Below are positions 16,068 through 16,960 of a DNA stretch of 16,960 nt, one piece after another. Both the position numbers and the translations under genes were made by a program. The notes under the pieces were generated by a model that did not search any database, had not been told where the DNA came from, and saw only the letters and a program-made list of their open reading frames with translations. The stretch comes from Nitrospinota bacterium (GTDB taxonomy: Bacteria; JADFOP01; DATKYB01), in the NCBI GenBank assembly GCA_035528715.1, contig DATKYB010000012.1:1-16960 (forward strand), given 5' to 3'. The first letter of the stretch is position 1. Each line of letters starts with the position of its first letter.

Positions 16068-16960
16068 ATGAAAAAAATAGCTCTTTTACACATCAGTTTC
16101 ATATTTTTTTTAACACTATTTATTATATTAATTAATCCAGCACCATCCTTTCTTGCAGAAAATTATAAAGATTGGCATAAAGACCACAAAAAGGCATCCC
16201 CTATCTGGGTATTACCTAAGGCCCTTGCACCATCAAATATGGAATGGACGATTCCTAATATGCCAGGAGATATAGAATCTAAACGATTTTTTGATCCTGA
16301 AGTCTGCTCATCATGCCATATGGAGATATACAATCAATGGAAAGGAGCTATGCATGCTAATGCATGGAATGACCCGATCTTCATTCCTGTATATCAGCTC
16401 TATCTAAAGAATGCGAAGACAAAACATGAAAAAGAAGAAACAGCTTTGTGTAGCAGATGTCACACTCCTGTAGGTTATCTTGCAGATGAGAGCGGACGCT
16501 ATTTCAAAGGAAAACTTTCAGAGATAGCAAAGAGAGGTGTTTTCTGTGATTTCTGTCATTCAGTAAAAGCAAGTGCAGGCGTGGGAAATGCCCCTTTTAT
16601 TTTGGAACCAGGTGATGCATCCAAGAATGAACCCGGAACAAAGAGGGGCCCTCGTAAAGATTCCGTTTCACCCTTCCACAAAACCGAGTTCTCTGAACTA
16701 CATACTCGCTCTGAATTCTGTGGTATGTGCCATGACGTCTCCCATGCAACAAGTGTTATGGCAATTGAATCCACATATACAGAATGGCGACAAGGACCCT
16801 ATTTTACAGGTGACGCTAAAACCACCACAACATGTCAAGACTGTCATATGAAACAGACAACAAAGATAGCCTCTACAGGATTAACAAAAAGGCCTGACAG
16901 TCCAGGATATGCGTGTCCCGAGTCATTAGGAGGAAAAAAGAGAAACCATATATGGCAACA
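16068..16960 (+). CDS. Secreted multihaem c-type cytochrome (partial, five CXXCH visible)
   Basis: Exported electron-transfer protein. The first 297 codons are in the window and the gene continues past the right edge. The signal peptide spans 1-30 (MKKIALLHIS, long hydrophobic stretch, cut after FLA). There are five haem-binding motifs: CSSCH (80-84), CSRCH (128-132), CDFCH (160-164), CGMCH (218-222) and CQDCH (256-260). The segment CSSCHMEIYNQWKGAMHANA resembles the first haem region of cytochrome c554-like proteins. AAAGGGGG lies 9 nt before the ATG. It is the only plus-strand gene here, divergent from the murein operon. The partner, redox role and total haem number cannot be seen; a periplasmic or cell-surface role in anaerobic respiration is inferred. 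The exact family is unsure. Confidence 0.92.
   Translation, partial: MKKIALLHISFIFFLTLFIILINPAPSFLAENYKDWHKDHKKASPIWVLPKALAPSNMEWTIPNMPGDIESKRFFDPEVCSSCHMEIYNQWKGAMHANAWNDPIFIPVYQLYLKNAKTKHEKEETALCSRCHTPVGYLADESGRYFKGKLSEIAKRGVFCDFCHSVKASAGVGNAPFILEPGDASKNEPGTKRGPRKDSVSPFHKTEFSELHTRSEFCGMCHDVSHATSVMAIESTYTEWRQGPYFTGDAKTTTTCQDCHMKQTTKIASTGLTKRPDSPGYACPESLGGKKRNHIWQ

Overview
The window is a stretch of bacterial core chromosome, AT-rich, with almost every gene on the minus strand. Only the last kilobase turns to the plus strand. The gene order (thrS-infC-rpmI-rplT-pheS-pheT; a tRNA cluster followed by tig-clpP-clpX-lon; amidase-GerMN-murI-rph-rdgB) and a secreted multihaem cytochrome suggest an anaerobic Gram-negative lineage of the Desulfobacterota/Nitrospirota type or a related candidate phylum. 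That placement rests on gene order and protein style only. I see no phage, transposon, CRISPR or defence genes.

Read in the direction of transcription (high to low coordinates), the first block is a cell-wall group at 15767-11708: a zinc-ribbon/coiled-coil protein, an exported N-acetylmuramoyl-L-alanine amidase, a membrane-anchored GerMN protein, glutamate racemase (murI), RNase PH (rph) and the ITP/XTP pyrophosphatase (rdgB). The genes from the amidase to rdgB overlap or lie within about 20 nt of each other and look like one operon.

Next come six tRNA genes (Pro-UGG, Arg-UCU, His-GUG, Arg-UCG, Lys-CUU, Leu-UAG), all with encoded CCA. The last ends 25 nt before trigger factor. tig, clpP and clpX form a protein-folding and proteolysis operon, with tig and clpP abutting exactly. 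lon follows behind its own recognisable promoter.

Behind lon, a strong -35 element drives tRNA-Val(GAC), followed by a hairpin leader and the translation operon thrS-infC-rpmI-rplT. A second promoter and a terminator-like hairpin then precede pheS-pheT, at the position where E. coli has its pheM attenuator. pheT is cut by the window edge.

On the plus strand, divergent from the zinc-ribbon gene across a 300-bp AT-rich intergenic region, is a secreted c-type cytochrome with five CXXCH motifs in the visible 297 residues. It is cut by the right edge.

I found no clearly new system. The most useful observations are: an AUA (non-canonical) start for infC, supported by Shine-Dalgarno placement; an amidase with Thr where the family has its catalytic Glu; hairpin leaders before thrS and pheS; and the partial multihaem cytochrome. 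Several database-style starts (infC, thrS, tig, rdgB, murI, lon) needed correction, and these are noted in the entries.
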